A stretch of 64,000 nt of DNA from Pedobacter xixiisoli (GTDB lineage Bacteria > Bacteroidota > Bacteroidia > Sphingobacteriales > Sphingobacteriaceae): contig NZ_OCMT01000005.1 in assembly GCF_900215335.1 (NCBI RefSeq), positions 124,001-188,000 on the forward strand, in the 5' to 3' direction. Under the pieces are notes generated by a model. That model did no database searches. It was not told where the DNA came from and was given only the letters and a program-made list of their open reading frames with translations. How positions within the stretch are numbered: position 1 is the first letter of the stretch; the number at the start of each line of letters is the position of its first letter. Made by a program: the position numbers and the translations under genes. Of the stretch, positions 23,923 to 32,810 are shown piece after piece.

Positions 23923-24305
23923 TAACTCTGTTTCAATTTAGCTTCCATACTTAAAGTAGCGTGAGGCACTGCACGTAAACGTTCTTTTTGAATTAGTTTA
24001 CCAGTTTCTCTACAAATACCATAAGTTTTGTTCTCGATGCGCACTAAAGCTGCTTCAAGGTTATCTATAAATTTCTTCTGGCGGGCTGCCAGCTGATTGA
24101 TTTGCTCTTTTTCTAAAGTAGCAGAACCATCTTCTAGGGTTTTGTAAGCACCAGAAGTATCTTCTGTTCCGTTAGAATTAGGATTACTTAACGATGAGGT
24201 CAACGATTGTAATTCTTCTCTAGAGCTTTTTAATTTTTCTTGAATAAGCTCTTTAAATTCTTGTAATTCGCTATCAGAGTAACGTGTTTTTTCAGTCTTT
24301 TCCAT
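23922..24305 (-). CDS. DksA/TraR-like protein lacking most zinc ligands
   Basis: The 127-residue protein has the helical hairpin of DksA/TraR proteins (two coiled helices at about 10-45 and 63-92), which reaches into the RNA polymerase secondary channel, and ends in the usual zinc-finger region. Only Cys98 of YGICRETGKLIQKERL remains. The other three cysteines are replaced (HATLSMEAKL where YCVDC is expected), so zinc binding is probably lost. The tip retains acidic residues (TLEDG, 56-60). It links ileS to lspA in one operon. Regulation of transcription is likely but its ppGpp dependence is unknown. Confidence 0.85.
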   Translation of the reverse strand: MEKTEKTRYSDSELQEFKELIQEKLKSSREELQSLTSSLSNPNSNGTEDTSGAYKTLEDGSATLEKEQINQLAARQKKFIDNLEAALVRIENKTYGICRETGKLIQKERLRAVPHATLSMEAKLKQS

Positions 24306-24380
24306 CTCTTAAATTAATTTAGTGGTATGAAGCTATATATGGTTTTTATCTGATTTTAAACCAAGATTATCCCATATGGT

Positions 24381-27300
24381 TTATAATTTGGCAATCAAAA
24401 TATCCAATTCAACATCTTCTATGATGATTTTGTTTCCATTAAGCGGACTTTCTGTTAACAAAATATCATTAGCTAAAATTTCGTTGCAAATGTAGTGTTT
24501 GTTTTGTGCTACCGCATCTGCAATTAAATTATGTTGCTGTAAACTTACCGTTATCCTATCGGTAACTTCAAAGTTTAATTCTTTCCTTAAGTTTTGGATA
24601 CGATTAATCAATTCACGAGATAAGCCTTCTTGTTTAAGCTCGGTAGTGATATTGATATCCAAGGCTACTGTTAGGTTGCCCATGTTGGTTACTTGCCATC
24701 CTGGAATATCTTCTGCAATGATTTCTACATCAGATAAAAGTATCGAGTAACTAGTATCAGGTATCGAGAAGTTGCCTTCTTTTTCAAATTGAGCTAGTTC
24801 TTCTTGGCTCATTTTATTGATGACTTCGGTAACCAACTTCATGTCTTTTCCAACTTTAGCACCCAAAGCCTTAAAGTTTGGTTTTACCTTTTTCTTGATG
24901 AAACCAGCGGTGTCGGTAATGTAGGAAATTTCTTTAATGTTGGTTTCTGAAAGGATTAAATCTTTCACTAATTCTACCTTGTCTTTAAAGTTATCATCCA
25001 AAACTGGAATCAATACTTTTGCCAATGGCTGACGAACATTGATGCCCATTTTCTTACGAAGTGATAACACCATTGAAGAAATGTTCTGCGCCAATTCCAT
25101 ACGCTCGTTCAACTCATTATCCACTAATGATTGATCTGTGTCTGGCAATGTGGTTAAATGTACCGATTCTGATTTTGCATCAGCTGGTAATATCTCCGTT
25201 AAGTTTTGATACAACCAATCTGAGAAGAACGGTGCCACTGGCGACATCAGCTGTGCGATATTTACCAAGCAAGTGTATAAAGTTTCGTAGGCTGCTTTTT
25301 TATCCTCGGTCATTTCGCCTTTCCAGAAACGACGACGAGATAAACGGATGTACCAGTTACTTAAATGTTCGTCAACAAAGTTTTGGATAGCTCTTGCAGC
25401 TTTGGTAGGCTCGTAAGTATTGTAAGCCTCATCAACCTCGGCAATCAAGTTTTGCAATAACGATAAAATCCAACGGTCTAATTCGCTGCGTTGCGCAACA
25501 GGCGTTTGATTATTCAAGTCAATCTCAAACTTATCGATGTTAGCATATAATGCGAAGAAAGAGTAGGTGTTGTACAAAGTTCCGAAGAATTTACGGCGTA
25601 CTTCATCTAACCCATCTAAACTAAATTTCAGGTTATCCCAAGGCGATGCATTTGAAATCATGTACCAACGGGTAGCGTCGGCACTGTAAGTATCGATAGT
25701 GCTAAATGGATCAACAGCATTGCCTAAACGTTTAGACATTTTGTTGCCGTTTTTATCCAATACCAATCCGTTTGATACCACATTTTTAAAGGCAACACCA
25801 GGATTGTTTACACGCTCGTTGATGGCTTTGATTTCGTCACTGCTTTCGCTCAACATTACCGCAATGGCATGTAAAGTAAAGAACCAACCACGAGTTTGGT
25901 CAACACCTTCTGCAATGAAATCTGCAGGATAAGCATTCTCAAATTCTTCCTTGTTCTCAAAAGGAAAGTGCCATTGTGCATAAGGCATGGCACCGCTATC
26001 AAACCAAACGTCAATTAGGTCGGTTTCTCGGGTCATTTTTTCGCCTTTGGCTGATACTAAAAATACATCATCTACATAAGGGCGGTGCATATCTTTTAGT
26101 TCAAAGCCTGCAGGCATCAATCCAGCTTCAATTGCTTTGGTGATTTCTTTGTTTAATTCTTCGATAGAACCAATACATTTCTCTTCCAAACCATCGGCGG
26201 TACGCCAAATTGGAAGAGGTGTGCCCCAATAGCGAGAACGAGAAAGGTTCCAGTCTACCAGGTTTTCTAACCAGTTTCCAAAGCGACCAGTTCCAGTTGC
26301 TTCAGGTTTCCAGTTGATGGTTTTGTTCAAATCAGCCATCTTTTCTTTAACAGCTGTAGTTTTGATGAACCAACTATCTAATGGGTAATATAAAACAGGC
26401 TTGTCAGTTCTCCAGCAGTGCGGGTAGCTGTGTACATATTTTTCTACCTTAAAGGCTTTGTTTTCTTCTTTTAAACGGATAGCAATTTCTACATCTACCG
26501 ATTTTTCAGGAGCTTCACCTTCAATGTAATATTCGTTTTTAACGTATTTGCCGCCAAATTCTCCTAACGAGTCTACAAATTTACCTTGTAGGTTTACTAA
26601 AGGAACAGCATTGCCTTTATCGTCCAAAATCAACAACGGTGGCACTTCTGGTGTAGCCAGTTTAGCAACACGAGCATCATCGGCACCAAAAGTAGGAGCC
26701 GTGTGAACGATACCTGTACCATCTTCTGTAGTTACGAAATCACCACTGATTACACGGAAAGCATTTTCTGCATTTTGGTAAGGTAATGCTAACGGTAAAA
26801 GTTGCTCGTATTTGATGTTCACCAAATCAGCACCAACAAACTGGGCTAAAATTTGGTAAGGAATTTTCTTGTCTTCGGCTTTGTAGTTGGCAAAAGCTTC
26901 CTCATCTTCCGCTAGGAAAAACTTGCCGCCAAATTGTTTGCCTACTAGTGGTTTTGCCAATATTACATTAGCTGGCTCGAAGGTGTACTGGTTAAAAGTT
27001 TTTACCAATACATAGTCGATTTTAGGACCAACGGTCAAAGCGGTGTTGCTTGGTAAAGTCCAAGGTGTGGTTGTCCAAGCTAGGAAATTCACTTCTCCAA
27101 AACCTTGTAAAAACAAAGGTAAAGTTTCTGCAACTGCTTTAAATTGGGCTACAATAGTCGTATCGCTTACATCGCGGTAAGTGCCCGGTTGGTTTAGCTC
27201 ATGTGAGCTTAAGCCTGTACCAGCAGCTGGCGAGTAAGGTTGGATGGTGTAACCTTTGTATAAAAGTCCTTTGTTGTACAATTGTTGTAAAATCCACCAA

Positions 27301-27773
27301 AGGGTTTCAATGTATTCGTTTTCGTAGGTTACGTAAGGGTTTTTCAAATCAACCCAGTAGCCCATTTTCTCGGTAAGGTCGTTCCAAACGTCGGTATAAC
27401 GCATTACCTCTTCTTTACAAGCTGCGTTGTATTCGTCTACCGAGATTTTCTTTCCGATATCTTCCTTAACGATACCTAATTTCTTCTCCACCGCAAGTTC
27501 GATAGGTAAACCGTGGGTGTCCCATCCGCCTTTGCGTTTAACTTGATATCCTTTTAGGGTTTTATAGCGACAGAAAATATCTTTAATAGCACGAGCCATT
27601 ACGTGGTGAATACCAGGCATACCGTTTGCCGATGGTGGTCCCTCGTAAAAAGTAAAAGGTTTTGATTTTGGTCTGCTATCAATACTTTTATCAAAGATAT
27701 TTTGTGCTTTCCAAAATGCTAGTATTTCTTCTCCTATTTTAGCTAGTTCTAAAGTTTTAAATTCCCTATACAT
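24381..27773 (-). CDS. ileS: Isoleucine--tRNA ligase, long (type 2) form
   Basis: It charges tRNA-Ile and edits mischarged valine. The 1130 residues fit the long, eukaryote-like IleS found in Bacteroidota. The nucleotide-binding signature is PGIHH (53-57, in PPSANGMPGIHHVMA), KMSKR is at 678-682, and the editing domain sits between them (TTPWTLPSNTALTVGP). I start at the ATG at 27773; an extra TTG codon precedes it. Near residues 1001-1012 the gene carries a GTATCGAG-type repeat that is translated. A -7 box lies 30 bases upstream (27803-27810). The DksA-like and lspA genes follow. Confidence 0.97.
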   Translation of the reverse strand: MYREFKTLELAKIGEEILAFWKAQNIFDKSIDSRPKSKPFTFYEGPPSANGMPGIHHVMARAIKDIFCRYKTLKGYQVKRKGGWDTHGLPIELAVEKKLGIVKEDIGKKISVDEYNAACKEEVMRYTDVWNDLTEKMGYWVDLKNPYVTYENEYIETLWWILQQLYNKGLLYKGYTIQPYSPAAGTGLSSHELNQPGTYRDVSDTTIVAQFKAVAETLPLFLQGFGEVNFLAWTTTPWTLPSNTALTVGPKIDYVLVKTFNQYTFEPANVILAKPLVGKQFGGKFFLAEDEEAFANYKAEDKKIPYQILAQFVGADLVNIKYEQLLPLALPYQNAENAFRVISGDFVTTEDGTGIVHTAPTFGADDARVAKLATPEVPPLLILDDKGNAVPLVNLQGKFVDSLGEFGGKYVKNEYYIEGEAPEKSVDVEIAIRLKEENKAFKVEKYVHSYPHCWRTDKPVLYYPLDSWFIKTTAVKEKMADLNKTINWKPEATGTGRFGNWLENLVDWNLSRSRYWGTPLPIWRTADGLEEKCIGSIEELNKEITKAIEAGLMPAGFELKDMHRPYVDDVFLVSAKGEKMTRETDLIDVWFDSGAMPYAQWHFPFENKEEFENAYPADFIAEGVDQTRGWFFTLHAIAVMLSESSDEIKAINERVNNPGVAFKNVVSNGLVLDKNGNKMSKRLGNAVDPFSTIDTYSADATRWYMISNASPWDNLKFSLDGLDEVRRKFFGTLYNTYSFFALYANIDKFEIDLNNQTPVAQRSELDRWILSLLQNLIAEVDEAYNTYEPTKAARAIQNFVDEHLSNWYIRLSRRRFWKGEMTEDKKAAYETLYTCLVNIAQLMSPVAPFFSDWLYQNLTEILPADAKSESVHLTTLPDTDQSLVDNELNERMELAQNISSMVLSLRKKMGINVRQPLAKVLIPVLDDNFKDKVELVKDLILSETNIKEISYITDTAGFIKKKVKPNFKALGAKVGKDMKLVTEVINKMSQEELAQFEKEGNFSIPDTSYSILLSDVEIIAEDIPGWQVTNMGNLTVALDINITTELKQEGLSRELINRIQNLRKELNFEVTDRITVSLQQHNLIADAVAQNKHYICNEILANDILLTESPLNGNKIIIEDVELDILIAKL
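24737..24771. repeat. GTATCGAG-type repeat inside the ileS coding sequence
   Basis: Three near-copies (AGTATCGAG, TAGTATCAG, GTATCGAG) occur in frame within ileS and encode about SIPDTSYSILLS at residues 1001-1012, in the C-terminal tRNA-binding region. The same words fill intergenic gaps at 5062 and 15555, so this dispersed element appears to have entered a coding region without breaking it. Confidence 0.6.
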
Positions 27774-27802
27774 CAATCAAGTATCTCAAAAATTAAAGGT
27801 TG

Positions 27803-27839
27803 CAAAGTTAAGGTTTTAGAATGAATAATGGTAGTTTTG
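27803..27839. promoter_or_regulatory. Back-to-back -7 elements for ileS and the small membrane gene pair
   Basis: On the minus strand TAACTTTG (27803-27810) points to ileS; on the plus strand TAGTTTTG (27832-27839) points to the gene at 27856. Both match TAnnTTTG and share an 82-bp divergent region. Confidence 0.5.
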
Positions 27840-27855
27840 CGCCTGAAATAGTTTT

Positions 27856-28050
27856 ATGGATAAATTTATTAAAAGAGGGCTTTTTTGCATGCTGGCAGCT
27901 GTTTTACTGATGCCAGCCGCGATGTTGCTTAAGGGCATTAATGAAAATGTGACGCTAGCTGTACTTTTTTTAAGCATGATATTAGAACTTATCGGGCTCG
28001 TCTTTGTTATCATCAGTATATTAAAACGAAGACGAGATCAAATTCGATAA
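27856..28050 (+). CDS. Small membrane protein, two helices (first of a pair)
   Basis: A 64-residue protein with two hydrophobic helices (about 9-26 and 34-56) and a basic C-terminus (KRRRDQIR), so both ends probably face the cytoplasm. It starts 17 bases after a -7 element and ends two bases before the next gene, so the two form an operon divergent from ileS. I know no function. Confidence 0.7.
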   Translation: MDKFIKRGLFCMLAAVLLMPAAMLLKGINENVTLAVLFLSMILELIGLVFVIISILKRRRDQIR

Positions 28051-28052
28051 GT

Positions 28053-28313
28053 ATGATTAAGGATCTGAAGCTAACTAAAGCTGTTGTAGCAATTGCTTTA
28101 GGTATTGTGGCATTGATTGCTGCAAAAATTATGGAAGCTAACAGAGTGGATGGCAATCAAATTTTGCTAGCCTTTTCTGGAGTGTTTTTTATTGCCGGAG
28201 CACTAATGTTCTTATATCCGATAGTGTTTGCTAAGAAAGCAGATAACGAAGGAGAAGTAGTAGAGTTAAAGCCTGTGTCCAAAGAGCCAGTTATAGAGGA
28301 AGAATCTGCTTGA
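28053..28313 (+). CDS. Small membrane protein, two helices (second of a pair)
   Basis: An 86-residue protein with two membrane helices (about 8-26 and 38-60) and an acidic tail of about 25 residues (EGEVVELKPVSKEPVIEEESA). The acidic tail contrasts with the basic tail of the preceding gene product, which suggests the two could contact each other. No named family is recognised. Confidence 0.7.
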   Translation: MIKDLKLTKAVVAIALGIVALIAAKIMEANRVDGNQILLAFSGVFFIAGALMFLYPIVFAKKADNEGEVVELKPVSKEPVIEEESA

Positions 28314-28334
28314 TAAGTTCGTGTAAATTATAAC

Positions 28335-28862
28335 TTACTTCTGGATGTAATAACTTAATAAAGCTTCGTAAGGGTCTCCATCTAATCGCAATAATTTGGC
28401 AAAAGCGGGCTCTGTTTTATATCCACTACGCTTAAGTTCGATAATCTTTAACCGAAAACCTTCTCCTCTTTCTTGCAGGATTTGATGCTCTATCAGCATG
28501 TGTAGATAGGCGTTCTGTTGTTCGGATGGAATGTTTTGACCAAAAATCTCCATTTCAAAATCATCTAATTTGAAATTGCACACCACAATTTCTTGTTCCC
28601 CTGTTTTCCCTTCTCTAATTTTGAATTCTTTCTTTTCGCCAAATAAATTGGTTAGTGTAGCTGAAAATTCTTGCTTGTTTTCCCAAAAGCAAATAATGTC
28701 GAGGTCGCTGTTTTCGATGTCAATATTGATTGGAATAGTACCTGTTAAAATGGGCTTATAAGCTTTAAGTTTTTCTAATATTTGAAGGTTAACGAGCGTT
28801 TGGTAGGCTGATCGCTGCTTGGTGTTGCCTATTTTTAGATATTCGATGTTAAGGAAGTTCAT
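28335..28862 (-). CDS. DUF4269 protein (nucleotidyltransferase-like)
   Basis: The 175-residue cytoplasmic protein has LTGTIPINIDIENSDLDIICFW near residues 40-60. Its paired aspartates (SDLDI) recall the metal-binding motif of nucleotidyltransferase-fold enzymes. The rest fits DUF4269 (FEMEIFGQNIPSEQQNAYLHMLIEHQIL, RSGYKTEPAFAKLLRLDGDPYEALL). No partner gene is adjacent. Catalytic activity is an inference. Confidence 0.8.
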   Translation of the reverse strand: MNFLNIEYLKIGNTKQRSAYQTLVNLQILEKLKAYKPILTGTIPINIDIENSDLDIICFWENKQEFSATLTNLFGEKKEFKIREGKTGEQEIVVCNFKLDDFEMEIFGQNIPSEQQNAYLHMLIEHQILQERGEGFRLKIIELKRSGYKTEPAFAKLLRLDGDPYEALLSYYIQK

Positions 28863-28875
28863 GGTGTAGTCGGTT

Positions 28876-28906
28876 AACCTGTAAGGTCTTCAAGACCTTG
28901 CAGGTT
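28876..28906. repeat. Palindrome AACCTGTAAGGTCTT / AAGACCTTGCAGGTT
   Basis: Two 15-base arms with one mismatch (T/G) and a one-base loop fill the gap between the DUF4269 start and the MMPL exporter stop. It is a REP-like element by structure. Confidence 0.75.
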
Positions 28907-28922
28907 TGAAAATGACTAATTT

Positions 28923-31280
28923 CTAATGGTCGTCTAAATTTTCTAAATTCTTAGCTACTTCTGCTTCAGATATTTTCTTTCGTTTTTTGTTTTTATCCAA
29001 CCATAACATTAATGCAGGCAATAAAGTAAGGTTAAAAACCAAAGCTACTATCAAGGTAATAGAAAGCAAAAATCCTAAAATTACCGTTCCGCCAAAAGTA
29101 GAAGCTGTGAAAATTCCGAAACCAAAGAATAATATCAAAGCAATATGTGTCATGCTCACGCCAGTTTCAGTAATGGTGTCGGTAATTACTTTACTCACGC
29201 TATAGTTGGTCAAGTTCAATTCTTGCTGATACCTCGTTAGGAAGTAAATCGTTTGGTCGGATGCCAAACCAAAAGCAATGGTGAAAATCAAAATAGTAGA
29301 TGGCTTTAATGGAATGCCGAAGAAACCCATCAGCCCTGCTGTAATTACCAAAGGAACGATATTTGGCAACAGCGAAATAAACATGATGCCTAAACTCTTG
29401 AACTGTGCTAAGCGTAACAACGAAATCAAAACGATAGCCAAGCCAATGCTTTCAAATAAATGCTCTAATAAATAATCGGTGCCTTTGGCGAAAATGATAC
29501 TCGAGCCCGTTAAAGTAACATTGAAGCGTTTCGGCGAAAGAATAGAATCTATTTTCGGTTTCAATTCTTCCAGAACTTCGTCTAAACGCTTCGAACCAAT
29601 GTCAGCCATTTGAAAACTGATGCGAGCTGTTTGCTTTTGCTTGTCTACAAAATTGGTGAGCATGTTGCCATTGCCCTTACCAGAGTTTGCAGCATAGATC
29701 AAGATGAAATTTTTCTCAAAATCAGTTGGCAAGCGATAGAAGCTGGTGTCACTATTGTAGAACACTTGAGTAGCATATTTTAACCCAGTATTTAGGGAGA
29801 TAGAACGAGAAAACTCCGGATAGGCCGAAATCATTTCCTCCATTTTATCAATCTTATTAAGCGTTGATATACTCAATACGCCATTTTTACGCTTCGTGTC
29901 TACACTAATCTCCAAAGGTAAAATTCCTTCAAAATTCTTCTCAAAAAATTTCAAGTCGGTAAGGATTTTAGAACTTTTCGGTAAGTCGTCCACCACATAG
30001 CCATTCACATTGATGCGGTAAACGCCAATGATAGAAATTACGGTTAATATAATAGTGACAATGTAAATCGTAGTGCTTTTGTGTTGTACTAATGTGTCGG
30101 TTTTAATTAGGAGTCTATCTAGGAAGTTTGGCTCATGCACACCGTTGGTTTTATTTTTAGGTGCGGGCAAGTAGCTAAAAATCGCAGGAATTAAACATAA
30201 ACTCATCAGCCAAGTGAACATCACGTTTAGTGCGGCTACACTACCGAACTGCATCAATAGCTCGCTTCCCGTAAAATATAATACGCCAAAACCAATAGCG
30301 GCAGTTATATTAGCAATTAAAGTAGTCACCGAAATTCGTTCTACAGTAACTTGCCAAGCTTTATCCTTGTCGCCATGTTTTTTGAGTTCGTTGTGGTATT
30401 TATTAAGCAATAGAATACTGTTCGGAATACCAATGATTACAATAAGCGGTGGAATTAATCCTGTTAAAATGGTGATTTCGTAACCGAATAAAACCAAAGT
30501 TCCAATGCTCCACACTACACCCATAATCACTACTAAAATAGGATAGAAAACTGCAGAGAAACTACGGAAGAATATCACTAAAATCAGGGCGGAAACTAAA
30601 ATGGATAAACCTAAGAAAAGGATAAATTCATTTGACACTAACTTGCTGGTTGCAGTTCTGATATAAGGTAGGCCAGACAGATGAACATCTATGCCCTCGC
30701 TTTTGCCAAAAGCCAGTGCTTTTCCCTCAATTTCTTTAAGGATTGGATTTCTGGCGGCCGAATTTAAAATCTTCTGGTCGAAAGTTACTGCCATCAAGGT
30801 GGCGTTGCTCTCCGTATTGTAAAGTAAGCCTTTGTAAAATGGCAGTTGATTGAGTTTGCTCTTCAACGAGTCCATTTCTGCATCAGTAGCTAGTACTTTT
30901 CCTGGCAGGGGCTTAACGGTAAATTTTTGGTTGGTGGTGTCTTTTTGCAATTCAAAGAATTTTCCGATTGATAGTACCCCTTTAATACCGTTAAGTTTTC
31001 GTAGGTCGTTAGAAAGCTGTGCCCATTTGTTATAGGTGTCTTTTTGGAAGATTTTCTCGCTCTTTACGCCAATCACAACAATGCTGCCGTCTTCTCCAAA
31101 TTGCTTTTTAAAGGCATTGTATTTTACAAAAACTGAATCTGTTAGTGGTAGTATTTTGGCTCCAGAGTAAGAAAGCTTGATGTTTTTCGCTTGCCATCCC
31201 ATGAATATGGTAATAGCGACAAATAAAACGATAAGGAGAACGCGGTTTTTTAATATAGCATTAGATAGTTTTACCCACAT
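28923..31280 (-). CDS. RND superfamily (MMPL/HAE3-type) transporter
   Basis: The 785-residue inner-membrane protein has twelve predicted helices in two halves of six, each half with a periplasmic loop domain (about 35-205 and 435-600). It has SSD-like segments after each loop, ending in FGLASDQTIYFLTRYQQEL, with the Asp expected for proton coupling in the second half. HAE3/MMPL exporters move lipids or hopanoid-like compounds without an outer-membrane channel. The end is a short basic and acidic cytoplasmic tail. No adjacent partner shows the cargo. Confidence 0.87.
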   Translation of the reverse strand: MWVKLSNAILKNRVLLIVLFVAITIFMGWQAKNIKLSYSGAKILPLTDSVFVKYNAFKKQFGEDGSIVVIGVKSEKIFQKDTYNKWAQLSNDLRKLNGIKGVLSIGKFFELQKDTTNQKFTVKPLPGKVLATDAEMDSLKSKLNQLPFYKGLLYNTESNATLMAVTFDQKILNSAARNPILKEIEGKALAFGKSEGIDVHLSGLPYIRTATSKLVSNEFILFLGLSILVSALILVIFFRSFSAVFYPILVVIMGVVWSIGTLVLFGYEITILTGLIPPLIVIIGIPNSILLLNKYHNELKKHGDKDKAWQVTVERISVTTLIANITAAIGFGVLYFTGSELLMQFGSVAALNVMFTWLMSLCLIPAIFSYLPAPKNKTNGVHEPNFLDRLLIKTDTLVQHKSTTIYIVTIILTVISIIGVYRINVNGYVVDDLPKSSKILTDLKFFEKNFEGILPLEISVDTKRKNGVLSISTLNKIDKMEEMISAYPEFSRSISLNTGLKYATQVFYNSDTSFYRLPTDFEKNFILIYAANSGKGNGNMLTNFVDKQKQTARISFQMADIGSKRLDEVLEELKPKIDSILSPKRFNVTLTGSSIIFAKGTDYLLEHLFESIGLAIVLISLLRLAQFKSLGIMFISLLPNIVPLVITAGLMGFFGIPLKPSTILIFTIAFGLASDQTIYFLTRYQQELNLTNYSVSKVITDTITETGVSMTHIALILFFGFGIFTASTFGGTVILGFLLSITLIVALVFNLTLLPALMLWLDKNKKRKKISEAEVAKNLENLDDH

Positions 31281-31433
31281 ATAAATCTTTGAAAAAATGT
31301 AAAGAACGCATAAAATTGATGGAATGCAAAATCTGATAAGTTAAATATTCGTTAACGTTGCCTTTATAAACAAGGTTTTCAGTTAATTGTTGTGACAATT
31401 AGTTTAACTTTAAACAGATAAAATTAAATCGAA

Positions 31434-31781
31434 ATGTTACGGTTTTTCAAGAGTTTCAGATTTGCATCAAACGGTTTAAAAGAAGCCTTTAAAAGCGAGC
31501 TCAATTTTAAAGTTCATCTATTTTCGGTCGTAGTAGTGGTGCTTGCAGGTTGGTGTTTCGAGGTTTCTTTTTTAGAATGGATTGCATTAATTGTTTGTAT
31601 AAGTGCGGTTTTGGCTACAGAACTATTCAATACTGCTATTGAGGTGCTGGTGAATTTAGTTTCTCCAGAGTTTAATCCAAAAGCTGGTTTGGTTAAAGAT
31701 ATTGCTGCTGCGGCAGTTTTAATTGTTGCTTTAATGAGTTTGGTTGTAGGTTTGATTATTTTTGTGCCTAAAATCTTTTAA
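31434..31781 (+). CDS. dgkA: Diacylglycerol/undecaprenol kinase family membrane protein
   Basis: A 115-residue integral membrane kinase with three helices and the family signature ATELFNTAIEVLVNLVSPEFNPKAGLVKDIAAAAVL (about 59-95), whose Glu and Asn residues bind Mg-ATP. The Gram-positive-like members act on undecaprenol, others on diacylglycerol; which one applies here cannot be told. Its stop is immediately followed by the recO start. Confidence 0.92.
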   Translation: MLRFFKSFRFASNGLKEAFKSELNFKVHLFSVVVVVLAGWCFEVSFLEWIALIVCISAVLATELFNTAIEVLVNLVSPEFNPKAGLVKDIAAAAVLIVALMSLVVGLIIFVPKIF

Positions 31782-32507
31782 ATGCTGCATAAAACCAGAG
31801 GGATTGTATTAAGAACTACTACCTATAGCGAAAGTAGCGTGGTGGTACAGGTGTTTACGGAGAAATTCGGCATCCAATCCTACCTTATTAATGGTGTTAA
31901 AAAGCCAAAGGCGAAAATCCCAATGAATGTATTACAGCCATTGCATTTATTAGATATGGTAGTTTACCATAAACAGAATACACAAATACAAAGGGTGCAG
32001 GAGGCTAGGCCCATGCCAATGTTCAAAAGCATTCCCTACGATGTCATTAAAAATACCATTATCCAATTTCTAAATGAAGTGTTGTATAAAAGCATCAGGC
32101 AGCAGCATGTGGATGAACAGTTGTTCGAATACCTATATAATGCCATCTCTTGGTTTGATGAAACTGAAGGACTAAATGTGAATTTCCATTTGTCTTTCTT
32201 AATGAAGTTAACGCGGTTTTTAGGCTTTGCACCACAGCCCCAAGCGAGGGTTGACCAAAAGTATTTCGATTTGCAAGATGGAAACTTCACTTCTTTATCT
32301 CCAATACATCCATATTTTACTAGTGCGGAAGAAGGAAATTCGTTAATGCAGCTTTTGAATACTTCTTTTGAAAAAAATACTGAAATAAAATTTCCTAATA
32401 GCTACAGGAGGTTGCTGTTGGATAAAATATTGATTTACTATCAGTTGCATACCGCTTCTTTTGGTCAGGTTAAGTCACATCAGATTTTAGAAGAGGTGCT
32501 TTCTTAA
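31782..32507 (+). CDS. recO: DNA repair protein RecO
   Basis: RecO helps load RecA onto single-stranded DNA with RecF/RecR. The 241-residue protein shows the N-terminal OB fold (MLHKTRGIVLRTTTYSESSVVVQVFTEKFG, residues 1-30) and the helical C-terminal domain. The zinc-finger cysteines of some members are absent, as in other Bacteroidota. It follows dgkA with no gap and ends before the tRNA cluster. Confidence 0.93.
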   Translation: MLHKTRGIVLRTTTYSESSVVVQVFTEKFGIQSYLINGVKKPKAKIPMNVLQPLHLLDMVVYHKQNTQIQRVQEARPMPMFKSIPYDVIKNTIIQFLNEVLYKSIRQQHVDEQLFEYLYNAISWFDETEGLNVNFHLSFLMKLTRFLGFAPQPQARVDQKYFDLQDGNFTSLSPIHPYFTSAEEGNSLMQLLNTSFEKNTEIKFPNSYRRLLLDKILIYYQLHTASFGQVKSHQILEEVLS

Positions 32508-32524
32508 AAAAAAGAAAAAAAGAA

Positions 32525-32554
32525 TTGTAAAGAAATAATATAACACTATATTTG
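32525..32554 (+). promoter_or_regulatory. Promoter of the tRNA-Val cluster
   Basis: TTG (32525-32527) and TATATTTG (32547-32554) are separated by 19 bases, matching the Bacteroidota -33/-7 consensus, 57 bases before the first tRNA. Confidence 0.65.
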
Positions 32555-32610
32555 CATTCCCAAACGAAAACGGATAGATGTCCGGAAATAAGTAAGGAAA
32601 TTGAAATATT

Positions 32611-32685
32611 GGAAAATTAGCTCAGCTGGTTCAGAGCACCTCGTTTACACCGAGGGGGTCGGGGGTTCGAATCCCTCATTTTCCA
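32611..32685 (+). tRNA. tRNA-Val(TAC), copy 1
   Basis: A complete cloverleaf of 75 bases: acceptor GGAAAAT/ATTTTCC, D arm GCTC/GAGC, anticodon stem CCTCG/CGAGG around the loop TTTACAC (anticodon TAC), T arm around TTCGAAT, and discriminator A. The CCA end is not encoded. It is identical to the copy at 32894. Confidence 0.95.
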
Positions 32686-32727
32686 CTTAATAAGTTTACA
32701 GGATAGTAAACGACATAGATAAATACT

Positions 32728-32790
32728 AGAAAATTAGTTCAGCTGGTTCAGAGCATCCCGATTTTTATCGGGAGGGTCGGGTTAGAAAGG
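32728..32790 (+). pseudogene. Degenerate tRNA-Val copy with a palindromic anticodon arm (unit A)
   Basis: The 5' half matches the intact tRNA up to the anticodon arm (AAAATTAGTTCAGCTGGTTCAGAGCA). It then has TCCCGAT-TTTT-ATCGGGA instead of CCTCG-loop-CGAGG, keeps GGGTCGGG, and loses the T arm and the 3' acceptor strand. The arm gives an 8-base loop with no valine anticodon. It is the first of two tandem 83-base units. Confidence 0.85.
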
Positions 32791-32810
32791 AGTTGAAATA
32801 TTAAAATACT

